64,000 bases of DNA from Periplaneta americana. Its lineage: Eukaryota > Arthropoda > Insecta > Blattodea > Blattidae. This document shows positions 23,617 through 37,976 of the stretch, one piece after another (within the stretch, counting starts at the first letter, position 1; the number at the start of each line of letters is the position of its first letter). The notes under the pieces were generated by a model, which was not told where the DNA came from, searched no databases, and saw nothing but the letters and a program-made list of their open reading frames with translations. The stretch covers positions 61,660,287 to 61,724,286 of the forward strand of contig NC_091121.1 of the NCBI RefSeq assembly GCF_040183065.1. The letters are read 5' to 3'. Both the position numbers and the translations under genes were made by a program.

Positions 23617-26600
23617 TACATGACTGTCTAAAAAGTTTGGTGAATGGTGCCATATCTGAATGGCAACATGGTGCAGGTGGGCAGGCACATGGCTCTTCTG
23701 AGATGTAGCAAGAAGCGCCACCTAGAATGGTGTACACATGACTGGCAGGGTAAATCCGCTGCGACCAATAGAATGTAGTCAGTGTGAGAAGTAGTGTCAC
23801 AACGCAATGGAGCAATGCGTAAATATCAAGTTCTGCTGCAAACTGGGGAAAACATTTTCTTTTATGAAAAAAGCTACCATGTGAACTTAGATTATCTGAT
23901 TACACATTCCTGAAACTGTAATAAACTTTCACTTCGGTTTTGGATACGACATTAATTAACAATCAAATGTAGATAACAAAATAATCAGACAATAAGCTTT
24001 GGTTCAACCTGTATCAGTCCAAAGCTGAATGTGTTTAGGTGTACTGTAATGTCACAGCTGTTTTCAGATACCTCACAGAAAGAAGAACTATTTGGAACAG
24101 AGCTATTATGATTATACAATGAACGTTCATCTCTGATTAGGAGTCATAAAATCTATAATAAAAACATAAAAAATATAGTGCATATTATAAGCATAAATAT
24201 TTATTTAATGTGGAACTTAGGTGCAACAGTGAGAGAAATTACATAGACTTGACGTTGTGAAATACTAACACTAACCTTCTTCTGGAGGTTGCCTATTTCT
24301 GTCTATTTCCTTAATCTCTTCTAATGTAACATCATCCCTGGAGAAAAGACCACCATGCATAACCTGGAATTATACAAATTTTCTACATTATTTTGAATAT
24401 TTCAACCTTCATTCATTAGCCATAATTTATTACGGGTACATTGTACTTACCAGAATACGGCCATTAAGACAATGAGCCAAAGGTAACCAATTGTATACTT
24501 CAGTGAATAATTCCGACATTTGCGCTGTATACTTCGCCTTTACTTCACCTTCAAATCCATACATCTGATTCATAGTCTGACTTTCATGGTTACCTGTCAA
24601 CAAATTGTTCTTGCTTTACAGTGCTTCAGGATTCATGTACTCTCTCTGTTAGTAATATCTATTTCTCAACATCATAACTTGACAGATATATTTCCACTAT
24701 GTCAATAATTTATGATTCTTAAAATCGTACCTTGATATAACTACACCTAGTTTGAAGATACAAATGACACTGCAGAAGATAGATCAAAGTTAATAATGTT
24801 CTCTTCTCCAAAGTAATACAGTAAAACCCCTTTTTTCGCGAATCTCTGGGTCAATAAATGCGTGTTTTTTTTTATAAGGACGTTTTCATTTAATACAGAG
24901 CAAATCAAACCTATCTTACCAGCATTCTTACTCAGCCACGAGGTTGTTTTCTGACAGGCAATGCATTGGGTTTTACTGGTTAGTTGTTTCCAATAAGCCA
25001 GGCATAGGTTATTATAGTAGGTTATTTTTTTACAATGCTGTATCAACATCTCATGTTATTTAGCATGTGAATAAAGTGAAGGAGATAATGCCAGTGAAAT
25101 GAGTCGGGTCCAGCACCAACAGTTACCCAGCAGTTTCTCATATTGGTTGAGGGAAAACCCCGGAAAAAACTTCAACCAGGTAACCTGCCCCAACCAGAAT
25201 TCGAACCCGGGCCACCTGGTTTCGCGGCCAGACGTGCTAGCCGTTATTCCACTGGTGTGGACCCCAGCATAGGACACAATGCATGGGTTTTCCTTCTTAA
25301 TTGTTTGCACTTATCTGGCAACACAATTCTGTTTTGAGTTGTCTGAGCTATATTGAGAAATACGTATTTTCAACCATAGTTACACAGTACAACAAAGTAC
25401 TATATACTGAAGAATTCTTATGAGTTACATCTACGCAAGTTTCGGATGTGTTTTTCACATGCTTCAGAACCACTGAAACAGTGTGTTATTATTAAATAAG
25501 TGGTGAGAAACAGGTTCCATTCTCGATAAGAACAAATGCTGTCTGAAGTAATACACACAACTTGTACAACTTTTTCAGTAGCAGATATGTATCAGTGAGA
25601 AAATGCGTTGTTGTATTATTTGTCTAACTTTGATTGGAAATACATTCTTCTCAATACAGTTCAGACAACTCACTAATGGATGAATATTGACAATGACAAG
25701 TGCCAGCAGAATTTTGTCGCCAGATGAGTGCAAACAATTAACAAGGAAAGCCCACACATTGTGTTCTGCATCAGGCTAAAACAATTAAACGAGAAAACCC
25801 AAATGCTGTTTGTCAAAAAGCAACCTCGTAGCTCAGTAAGAAAATCAGTAACTCATTCTGTATAAGCAAGAAAGGACTGACAGCAGAAATTAAAATACTC
25901 CTAGCCATTTAACTACATCATATTTACACATTCTTAATACCCGTTAAATTTACCATTAACAAACGCACATCAACAATAAAGTATCGAAAACACAGAATAT
26001 ATTTTCACAAAATCACAGTAACATATTTTTAAGTACTGTAATTAAATTTACAATTTTCATATGCAAACACTGATGCTGGTCATGATAATATCTTTGAAAA
26101 ATATTGGAGTGCAAGAGGTCAAATGACTTTATTGTCAAACGCCTGGCATTAGAAAACAACAACAACATTTCTATAAGCTTACTTTTAAATGAGATACTGA
26201 TGCATACTATTGATAGCAGTGTAATGCTGCTAGTGCCATCCATATACAGAAATCAATCACAAACATTTGAAATAAGTTTGAAAGTTCGTTAAAAAAGGGT
26301 TTATATTCATAAATCCATTCAAATGTATTCCTTAAAAGCGGAATTTTCCTTAAAACAAGGTTCCTTAAAAGTGGGAATCAATTACTTTATTTTATGATAG
26401 TTCTGCTGATATGTTTGAAATCATTCCTTGAAAATGGGAACATTAAACAGAGGTTTCACTGTGCTATTATTATGGAGACAGACAAAATGTTTTATAGTTT
26501 GCTATTGCTATTATGAATAGAGATAAATGAAGTCTGAAGATAACTAGATTCACAAGCAGTAAGTTGTCAAAACACAAAGGACAAAAGAATGCTAGGAATA

Positions 26601-29600
26601 CGGCCAGATTGTTGCTGATCAGTCTCACCTTCACCATTCCCAAACATGTGACGCTTAAGAGGTTCCAACCCTGCTGTTGCCAGGTACTAATTCATAACAG
26701 TCACCTTGTTAATGTAGCTGTAAAAAATTAGTCACGCAGAGGACAGACGGACATTTTTCATCCCTCTGTTCCCCCTTCTATTTTTATAGACTTAACAGTC
26801 GGCTATGATCAATACAAGGAGTTCATTCATTTATTCAGCCATAGTGTTCTGCTGAAGAGCAGATCTTTCACTGCAAACCCAGCTTTCTCCAATCTTTCCT
26901 ATTATCTGTCTTCCTCTTAGTCTCCGCATATTACCCACATATCTTAATGTCGTCATCTGATATCTTCTTCTGCCCAAACTCTTCTCTACAAGGAGTTAAT
27001 ATTCACAAAAACAATTCTGTAGAATGGCAAGTACAAAATTTTTCGAAGTAATTTTTGACAATATTTAATTTGTTTTTTGTCACTTTCCAAGTTTTTATGT
27101 CATATTTTGGCATTTTTCAGACCGTAAGTGCATGCATATTTCCAGAGTTTTTAGTCATGGAAACCCAAGTCCTATTAACTTATAATATATATAATACAGG
27201 ATACCACGTGAAAGTATGAAATTTTCAAAGGCAATTTCACATAGGAAAATTAAGCATCACAGAACTGTCAACTATAGGGGACATTTGAGATTGGAACTAA
27301 TTAGTAAAATCAAAGCATTAAGCAAGTCTCCAATCCTTTTTAAGCTTTATTACTCCAGTTTGCAGAAACTGTCCATATTAGGTACAGTTTAAGAAAACAT
27401 AATTCTCGAAATGAATAATCGTTGAACATAGGGCTTACACAATAATATTATCAGAATTTATTGTATAAGGCCCGGTTGCAGAAACGCAAATCAAATCAGT
27501 CCCTGATCGCCAATCAGTTGATGTCTGATTTATTTGATTGTTCATTGCGTTGCACAGACATGAATCTCCAATCAACTTGTCTCAATTTACTAATTGGTGA
27601 TTTAAGAAAGAAATACATTTGACAACAGCGCTATTTAGCAACCACAGCCAATTTGATGCTCTTTAAAAGTCGCGAAAGGAATGCATCAAGTGGGCGGTGA
27701 CTAGGAAAACAAGTGAATGTTTTGCTGTTTTGTTGCTTTTTGTAGAAAGGAAACAGGCGGTTTCTATTTGTATACAGACTACAATATAGTGAAAGAATAT
27801 GAAGAAAACAAAAAAAAAGTGAGGGGGCTTCTGTTGTGGGATTTGCTAGGGGAATCGACAAGAAATTGGAACATGCATAGCCTCCATAACCCAAAATAAT
27901 TCCATTTCCCATCTCTCTGTTTACAAATGGAGCTCGTAACCTACTCATTAAAAATATTGTGTTGTCATGTGTAGAACCCTGCAAACGGGCTACAACATTC
28001 CAGAATTTCAATGATGGTGTATACTACATATTGCCTGTATATTCACAGAAAAGAAACCTTTTCTATTTCGATAAAGTTCGGTATCATTTCAACTAGGTGA
28101 TTGGATGGGGATGTGAGCAGTCTATACAACCAATATTAAGCTACTCTTGGAAATCCTGACATGGCTGAAAATTCTCTCTGGATTTCAAATCGTTCCCTAT
28201 TTGAAGTTTGGGGATTTATGAGACCCTGCCATAACAAAGCAATTTCATACGTAACATTCCTAACTACTCAGCAAATAGTTGATTTGTGGACCCTAACAAG
28301 ATAACCCAAGACCGCCTGAAAAATTCCAACAGCATAAAATCTCAGCATTATTAGAACTTGGTTCATAGGAGAAAGTGGAAGGTTTCGATTTGTCTGTCTG
28401 CATATATTTGTTTCAATTTTTTAAAGTAACAAAACACAGGAATCCTTACTTAACCTAAATCTTTGCTCAAATTCTCTGTCATTATACATAAAAACAATTC
28501 ATGTCTATCACGGAAACGCCCTCTTCTTAATAATATTTTTTTTTCATTTAAAATTTCTTCATCAGAAGAATCCATTATGTCGAAAACAATATTGTTACGC
28601 TATAACTATTTACTATATAATACTGCATTATAAACAGAACAACATAAATAGCCTGCTTGATCGATGATCAGTGACTTAACCAGCAAAAATCTGTTGATCA
28701 AATCTGATGGAAGACTGATTTCCGATCAAACACTGATTGTTCTTTCTGCAACAGAAATAGAACTGATGGCCAATCAAACCCTCCTTGATCGCCAATCATA
28801 TTTTGATCGGTGTTTCTGCAACCGGGCCTAAGAGTATTAAAATTTTTTTAAATTTGAGATTGCAAATATAACAGATGGAAAAAGACTAGTGTTCAATGTA
28901 ATCATAAAGCCAAATTTAATGGTATGTAGAAAACAATCATACAGGACTGTCACAGCATTGGCACTCACACATGCAGAATACTTCTTTATAAAATACTCTT
29001 TTATTAACAGTTGAAACCTCTAAAATTTTCTTCACTGAACTGCTTCGTTCTCCTACTCCTTTTATCACCGTTAATAACAACAGGACTTCATAAAAATGCG
29101 GAATATGAGAAATAAAAATAAGAAATACGTACTAGCACTAGCAAAGCAAACACATTTTCCACACAGCATACATACACCACAACTTCAATCAAGAAGCATA
29201 CCTCCTTATACATATGACTTAAAATCTGTGCAATGAACTTACCTCTAGACATAAAGAAGTGTTCTGGATATAAAAGTTTAAACCCAAATAAAGTGAAAAT
29301 ACATTCAACTGAAAAAGATCCTCGATCTACAAAATCACCATTAAAAAGCTGTGAAAATTTTAAGGAAATTACATTTAAAGATAGGAAAATCTCTAAATTT
29401 GCATTAGGAACAATCTCAGTTCTAAAACTATCATCCTTTAAAATAAAAATACAATTCTGTTCAGAGAAGTAACAACATTCACTGGTTCTAATTCATCTTC
29501 TTCAAAGATTCTATAATATCCCCCTCCAAGTGTAGCTGATTTGTACTCCAGTGGACAGGAATTTGTGCAAAAGTGGAATAAATATAATTCAATGTACTAC

Positions 29601-32600
29601 TTGCAACAGCAATTGCCATGAAGGAGCCGAAAATAATTAATTCTCGAACTATTGTTACAGCACTTTTATATCAAATTATTGACTTATACGCGCAATAAAA
29701 AAATATATATATTTATATTGTCACCATTAAATCGAGAAAAACTCGTTCCGGCACCGGGAATCGAACCCGGGACGCTCTCAGCTCTGCGCGCTGAGGGCTC
29801 TTTCCAACTGAGCTATACTGGGACACGATCCACGGTGCTGGTCGAACTCCTCTCATTGTACTGTTTTACGGCCTACTACCTACATTTAAACCTATGTAAG
29901 TCAATATGCAGGAGCACATATTTAAAATGACTTTTATGGCCATATTCAACAACAGTTTGTGATAACTGTAAACATTTAATGGTGATAATACACACTGACT
30001 ACTTCATAGTAGTCGTGTTAATATTCAATGAGGATGGCGAGACCTCATATAACGAATATTTGATGTATTATAAACAACAAGCTGATGACAGCACTGAAAA
30101 CCACAACTCAAAATATCAAATGATTCTCAATATACAAACAGAGCAGAGGAATTTTGTCCACCACTGCCGCACCCGTGGCTTGCATTGTGTAAGCTCACTG
30201 CCGCTTAACACTTTGTTATGAAAAGAAGAACAGTATTATTCGCGTTTTGATCATGCGTTATAGTGATTGTAACATGATTAATTAAAACAAGAATGGACTC
30301 GCTGAGATGCAGCATGGCAGTGTGACATCATGTCCATTGACAGTATTCAATTTTAGAGGTATGTTACCTGGAAACTAATAGTCGTAGAAAGGTCTAGTTT
30401 GCGCCATTGTTTGTATAATTAAATGCATATTGTTTAGAATATATCATACCAGAATGTGATTTTTAGTTCAGTATTCCATTAACTGTCAATCCAAAAACTC
30501 AATACAGAGTTCCGTATGCAAAGGATACATATGGATTTGTTGGTGATGGCAGGCCATTGAGATTGAAGATGTTCATAAGATCATAGAACTGTCCATGAAT
30601 ATCACCACAAACTGTAAATTTACTGTCATCTGGTATTGTAATTTCAACTAAGGACGGTTGTGACATAAAGAGTTGTTTAACATCCAGTAGGATCTGAAAC
30701 AGACAATACAATGACAACACATATACGAGGTTCATCCAGGATCTAAGTTCCAATCACGTGCAGAGATGGCATGACTAGTTGGATGGGAATGCGCATGCGT
30801 AGCAGTAGAGAGAGGGTATGTGGGAATAATGCAGTGCACTTTCAGTCTTGTGATGGCAGTAGTTATTGCACAGCCCTAGGAGAAAATGGCTGCACTGATA
30901 TTGTCTCCTGCCAACTGCGAGATTCGTGCAGTTATCTGATTTCTGTATGCTCAGAAGCAATCTCCAGCAGAAATCCACAACCAATTGTGCAACGTGTATG
31001 GACCTGACATTATGAGCAACAGTATGGTCAGACGATGGTGCAGGCAATTCACTGAAGGCCAAACCAATGTTCACGACAAAGACAGTAGTGACTGACTGAC
31101 TCTGGTGATGCCAGAACTGATGGAAAATGTGCAGCAAGCAGTTTTGCAGAACTGGCACTTCACAATTTCGAAACTCTCTGGTCAATTTCCCCAGATGTCT
31201 CACTCACTGCTGCAGGAAATCGTCTCCCAGTGGTAAAGTATTGTGACCACCTCAATATTTTGTTTAAATTTTAAATCTACTTAGCGGAAATTTAAAGAAT
31301 ATATATGAACAATTCTCACATACTAGAGGAATTAATTAAAATATCCATACTAAAGTTTTAATACCTTAAGCCAAGAATTCTCTGTGTTATTGGTAACATA
31401 ATAAGATGCTTCCAAAAATAAAATCTTCACTTCCAAATTCTACTGTAAGTGAAGACAAGAAATCAAAGTACAATTTTTATGCCCAGAAAGAAGCTGGGTA
31501 GTGGCACACTACTTTATGGCTGCAGTGCAGATGGGGAAAGGGAAGGTGTAGACTCCAAATAGTAAGAACATTATATATATATATATATATATATATATAC
31601 TCAACTTAATTCATCTTGTCAGTTGCTGACATGATTCACTCTGTAATCTAAAACTGCATGTCCAAAATGCAATTTAAATCCTACCTTATATGCATACTTC
31701 CGGTGTAGCTTTCCTTGTTCCTTGTACGTTTTCATGAGGTGCTGCATAAACTCCAAAGTTACTTTTCCATCTTCTAGCTTGGGACCATTGTATTCATCCT
31801 CAATTGCTAAAAAAAAAAAAAAGTAGCCATTGGTGAGTTCATGTAACTCGATTCATGTAGTCAAAAGAATATAATGTAATATATACAGTACTTACCCATA
31901 TTCTCAAGGTTAATAGAATCTGCAATGCTTTTTTTTGTATCATCCACTCGTATGGCCCTTTCAAAAGCCATCTGTCTCACAATCTTGTTGCATTCTGTAT
32001 ACTTCTCTTTGGCATCTCGGTCATTCGGTTTTGCTTTGGTTACCTATAAAAAGTCTCAAAGATTTTAACATGCATGCAAGCTTAATGTGTGATTTTAGTT
32101 CTAGATATTAACAGAAAGAAGAAATAAGTTTTATGTGATTTGATATTGCTTTCACATTAGGCCTACTTTTCCCACCCTTCACGTAATTGTTATTTTAACT
32201 GAAAATTGACAGTGCACACACATCAAAATACAGTCAAATCTCGATACAACAATTTTCTGGGGACTAAAAAAATCAGGGTTATTGTTGTATTGAGGGGTTA
32301 TGGAATTTTGTCCAAGTTTATGCCCTGAAAGAGACTGTAGTAGAAATAAGTATAAAACAACATAACATGCTATGACATAACATTTACTCATTTGATTATC
32401 CTATTTGACTCTTCTTCTCCCACTATCACTTCACTGAAAGTAATCCTATGTCTGTCTTTAAAATGTTGCAGCAACCATTGCTTGTTTTGAAGTTCGAATC
32501 AATAAGTACACTGGTAAAATTTTATTAAGCACTTTTTGACACAGAAGAAGGCCTGTTACAGAAATACTAAGTGCTCTCATTTCATTAAACCATTTCAAGG

Positions 32601-35600
32601 TAATAATGTCAACGTCTTCTGCTACCACAGTTTTTAAATGCTTATATTCAGAATTTATTTCATCACTTGCAACTCTGTCCTCTATATCCTTACATTTCTT
32701 TGGTCTACTGGACTGTACTCAAACACGAGCTCATGTTCATTTCGGGTAACTTTAGTCTGCATCATGTAAACGAAAACGAAACTTTTGAATAAATTTGAAT
32801 TTATGAATGTTGCGAGTTCTGACTATGCAAACCCATAATTTTTAGCCACTTCAGTCTGCTTCATTTCTCTATCTAAATCACTCAATGCAGCTAATGTAGT
32901 CTCCAAACTGATTTGTTTTCGTATTACACCTGCCATCATTAAAAATAACACCCAAATATGTAAAAGGAACCAGACGAAGGAACCATAAAAGCAAATCTTG
33001 TTAAGTGTCACGTGCCCTTGAAGCAGGTAGAGTTCTACTGTAATCCACTCCTTGCACAGAATGCCAAAATCAATCAACAAATTATATGAGTGTAAACGAA
33101 ATAAAGAAAAAACATTTTAAGACAGTGATACCAAGTAAAAAGTTAAATAGTATTGAACATGAAAACCAAAAAATTTTTAAAAATTATGTTTTTATTGTTC
33201 CATTTTTCCTTGCATGGAGGTTCGACTGTATAATAATGTGTCTCATAATAAAGTATTAAAATTAAAATAAATGCACCAATAAACTGCTTATTATAAGAGT
33301 CCAGTTATACAAATAAATACTTAAATACGTACATGCAGATTTGGACTACAAATATTTAACTAAAAATTACAATATGGTTGACATCAGGCCAATTAATTTA
33401 GCTTATTTTCTGCTGATGTATTATTTTTTTTTATTTTTTTTTTTAGTTGGTTATTTAACGACGCTGTATCAACTACGAGGTTATTTAGCGTCGATGAGAT
33501 TGGTGATAGCGAGATGGTATTTGGCGAGATGGGGCCGAGGATTCGCCATAGATTACCTGGCATTCACCTTACGGTTGGGAAAAACCTCGGAAAAACCCAA
33601 CCAGGTAATCAGCCCAAGCGGGGATCGAACCCGCGCCCGAGCGCAACTTCAGACCGGCAGGCAAGCGCCTTAACCGACTGAGCCACGCCGGTGGCGCTGA
33701 TGTATTATATAAAGCAGTAACGTGAATAGGTCCTATTTGGAGGGCTTTCACACCACGAAATCTTCTTTAAGCTCTCCTCTTTCCAAATGTTGCCACACAT
33801 GTCAATTATTGAATTCGTACTACGTAGGTCACTGAATTTCACCACGTAAATTTCTGACAATTTCAACTGTAAATTGTTTCTAATACATACTCTCGTATTA
33901 AGTAACTATTTACATAAGCAAGTGTTATTTTTAAATACTTCCCCCTTCATTTTAATAATGAATATTGAAATACAGGGACAGAGCTACTTTCCCACACTTT
34001 ACAAAACCAAAGATTCTAGTAATACTCCTGATGTAATGAAAGTCATTCTGATATTTTTCTTGGTAAAACTTCAACTGTTTTTAAAGAATAATATTCTATA
34101 CAGTGAAAATGTTCTATCAACGTCAGAAGACATTACCAGTACCCATTCACAGAAAGGAAAAAGGGGAGTTGCCAAATTTGCAAGCACATAAAGCACTAAA
34201 ATGATAACGAATTTTTGCCAGTAGTTATTACCATAAAATAAAATGTCAATATAATAACAAAGCTGAGAATTAAAAGAAGGTAAATACCAATAAAAAACAT
34301 GCATTTTCTTACTTTAAAAAATTTGTTCCAATAAAATATATATAAAATTCATATAAAATTGACAAACATATTTGCAAGAGTATAATTTTTGCATTGTATT
34401 CCTTAATCTTGTATGCAACATGCCTTATACAAAATAAATCTTTACGTTTCTAGGTCTATACTTGACTAATATGCTATAACAAGTGTAAATTCAATATTAC
34501 TACCATATTTTAAACTATTACTCGTATTATAATGAATGAAAGTGCTCAACTGCGAACAAAATATCAACTAAATATCTTATATATGATATTTATCACTTAC
34601 GGCTTCATAATCTCTAAGTGCAAGCTTGAATTTCCCCAAAGACATATGGGCACCAGCCCTCCTGTAGTATCCTTTTAAATACGTTTTATCTAATTCAATA
34701 GATTTGGATGCATCATTCAGTGCATACCCGAAACATTCCGTTTTCAAATATGAAATGCTTCTATTGCCATAATATACAGCAACATTAGGATTCAATTCTA
34801 TTGCCTTTGTATATAGATCAATTGCCTTGTTGTAATCTTGTTCTGTAACAAACAAACATTTAGTACAAACAATCACCATCATCACTCGCATGCTTCATCT
34901 CAAAAGAAATTTTCCTATTTTCAGCTGTTCTCAGTCAGTACACACCAAACTGAAGGAAAATTAATATTTAATACCCAGACTATGCTCCAAATTTCTCAAA
35001 TAAATCTATTAGTAACCTTAGCGTCCATTTTGAACACAACCACTCATTGGTCTGGACATTTCCAATAAACTGTTCATGACTGGGCAAATGGATTTCTAGA
35101 GACCTGTTTACACAAACTGACTCGATAAAAAATACTATGATTAGTTCATTATACACACATACACAGTCACAAATATGGTGTCAACACTGTAGCTCACTCT
35201 GTGCAATAAAATATGAAACTGCATACAGAGTGTTTTAAAAGTAATAATAAAAAATTTAGGGATGAGAAGTAAAAACGGAAGAGAAGCAAAAAAAGTCCCA
35301 GTAAACATGGGTCCACAAATTAACCGTTTACGAGATAATGCCATTTTGCGCTGGCTGGGGCTCGCTGAATACGAAGTACTAATTATAACAAAAGCAGTGA
35401 CAATTTTATTAATTTATCAATCACGAGACAGTAAAATTAATAATTTTGGCTTCAACACTACAGAAATGTGATTAAACATACACAAAAGAAACTTCTTTGT
35501 TTGAACAACAGTGAAGTTTGTGGATAAACAAGGTACAGTACAGTATGAACATGTTAACTGAAGACTTTTACAGCAGGTGTTCAAAATGCTGCCCATGCAC

Positions 35601-37919
35601 TTGAATGCATCTGTCTAGTCTTCTCCGCAAAGACCCAAGAAAGCGCTCGAGCAATTCTGGGTCATTTTCTTCATTTGTAGAAAGCCATCTACAATCTGAT
35701 GCTCCAATTCTTCAAGTGTGGTGATGTCTATTGTGTAAACCAGGCTTTTTGCATAACCCCATATGCAAAAATCCAAAGGATTTAAATCCGGTCATGTAGG
35801 TACAGGTCCTCCTCTACTTATCCACCATTCACCAAATCGTCTGTTTAGATATCATCTCACACTTAGAAGGAAATAGAATGGGGAGAGTGCTTCATACGAA
35901 TGAATCATGAATGTTGCCACTTTACCATATCCAGATGCTTGGTTCACTGGCGACCCCAACCCGAAAAAAAAAGGCATTATCTCATAAACAGTTAATCTGC
36001 AGACTCATGTTTACTGGAACTTTTTTGCTTCTATACATTTTTACTTCCAATCCCTAGATTTTTTACCATCACTTTTGAAACACCCTGTAAATTTTCTCAT
36101 GTGTTTCACTCTTGACCACGGATGTACAGTACTGCACAATGAGAATAGTGTGAAAAGCAAACTGTGAAGAAAAGCTATAGTTTAACACGTATAACATCAG
36201 GACAACAATAAGGTTTCTGACAAGGCAGGGTCCTACAAACAATCATTTTATTAGGTTTCCTATGTGTCTGTTTCATGGTTAATTTAAACTGCAGATCTGC
36301 AGTAAAGAGACACGAACAATATATTCAATATGTAGGCTACTATGCTATTGGATGTACTAGCTTGCAATCACTACTTCATTTTTTTGAAACAATAGACTCA
36401 GTCAATAAAGTAGAATTAATTAACAAATCGTTAAGTTACTTCAATGTTATAACTACTTTTTGGCTCTCATGAAAAATTTACCACTCCAAATAGTTTCTTT
36501 TAATTGGTTGTTTTACGGTAATTTATCAACTGCTATGGTTATCTAGTGTCTGAGTGAGATGGTGATAATGCCAAGAAAATGAATCCAGGATCCAGTGCCG
36601 AAAGTTACCCAGTGTTTACTCTTAATGGGTTGAGGGAAAACCCGGGAAAAACCTCATCCAGGTAGCATGTTCTAACCAGGATTTCAACCTGGGCCCGCTC
36701 GTTTCACAGTCAGATGTGTTAATAGTCACTCCACAGCAGTGGACCTCTGTGTAGTCTTTGATAAACTAAGTGGTCTACACTTCATGGTACTAGCAACATA
36801 TGAGTCTGCTTGTAGAGTCGGGGCAAATAATGACTAGTTAAGGGCCCTGCCATAGGGAGGAGGGGTGACCTAAACTTAATACACATATGGAGAAGCACCA
36901 AAGTCAGAATTCAACCTCATGCCTGCAACTATAGCCATGGGTTCAACTATACCTTTCCTTCTAGAAAATAGTACTAGAAAAACATGAGTAGCTTCATTAT
37001 CTTGCTCAAGATCACAGCAAAGATAATTAACTGAAAATTTTGTACGAATAAATGCAAAAAACATGCATGCACGCACGCACACACACACATTATACTGTAC
37101 TTGATATATCACGGATGTAATCATGCCCTCAATATTACAGAAATTTATATAAACTGTGATATACTAAGTTACAATATCAATATCTATATTATACAGAGTC
37201 CACGCATTGTTTTTCAACCTCTATTATCCTTTGTATTTTGCAAGTGCTAAATTAGCGAATCCCGTTATTTTTACTTTCAACACTAGCAGCTGAGTCTACA
37301 GCAATGAATTGTATGATCTGTGCTGCAATAAGACTTTCCAACTAGGTGGAAAATGGTTTAATTGCAATATTTTATCAATAAATTCATAGAAATTGGCTAT
37401 ATGCTATTAGAACTAACTTCCATAATTTTTTTAGTTCAACAATACAGCTTATTACACTGAAATCTGAGCAACTTAAACTATGCATGGTCCATTTAGTCGG
37501 ACTATTCTTATACTGTCACACTCTCTATATCTATGACTTCCAAAATATATTATGAAATTACAACTAACTTCTATAGCTGCTAAGTAATTCTACTCCTGAG
37601 TACCGATGTGTTCAGATTAAGCTAGGTTAGACACCTAGATGGTTGGTTATGTTGAATTTGTTTCATTTTCATTTACAGATTTAAGCGCAATTGTATTGTG
37701 GGTCTACAGAATGGTAAGAACCAGATGTAGCGTTAGTGCAGAAACAAATAACATTGATCTTCCCAAAATATTCGTACCGATAATACAAATTTTTGGAAGT
37801 TGCCTACCTACACATCATAGCACACTACTAATACAATCATTACATCGCAAAAAAATCAGGCAATTAAACATTTACCAGAATGAGTTCACTTTTACAAAAT
37901 ATACACTACAGATATCTGA

Positions 37920-37976
<57 letters not shown>

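Larger units (their letters stand above)
24819..26461. mobile_element. Pogo/Tigger-like palindromic element
   Basis: In PPP5C intron 6. Ends CAGTAAAACCCC and, inverse, CAGTGAAACCTC resemble pogo/Tigger termini; TA precedes the left end while the right flank is TG (mutated). The interior is a long imperfect inverted repeat: 24930-25030 pairs with about 25770-25860, and 25265-25380 pairs with about 25615-25770. A SINE (25025-25263) sits in the left arm only, and a LINE tail (26070-26168) in the right half. No transposase. Confidence 0.65.

Noticed and set aside
25190-25262. tRNA-like sequences at the ends of the family A and B repeats
   Set aside because: The same reasoning applies: several copies with long repeat bodies and decayed stems. 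They are SINE promoters, not tRNA genes.
29749-29822. Apparent tRNA gene on the minus strand
   Set aside because: The A and B boxes and T-arm are good, but the acceptor ends do not pair, position 33 is not T, and the same unit recurs at 1.2 and 1.6 kb inside dispersed repeats. It is a SINE head.
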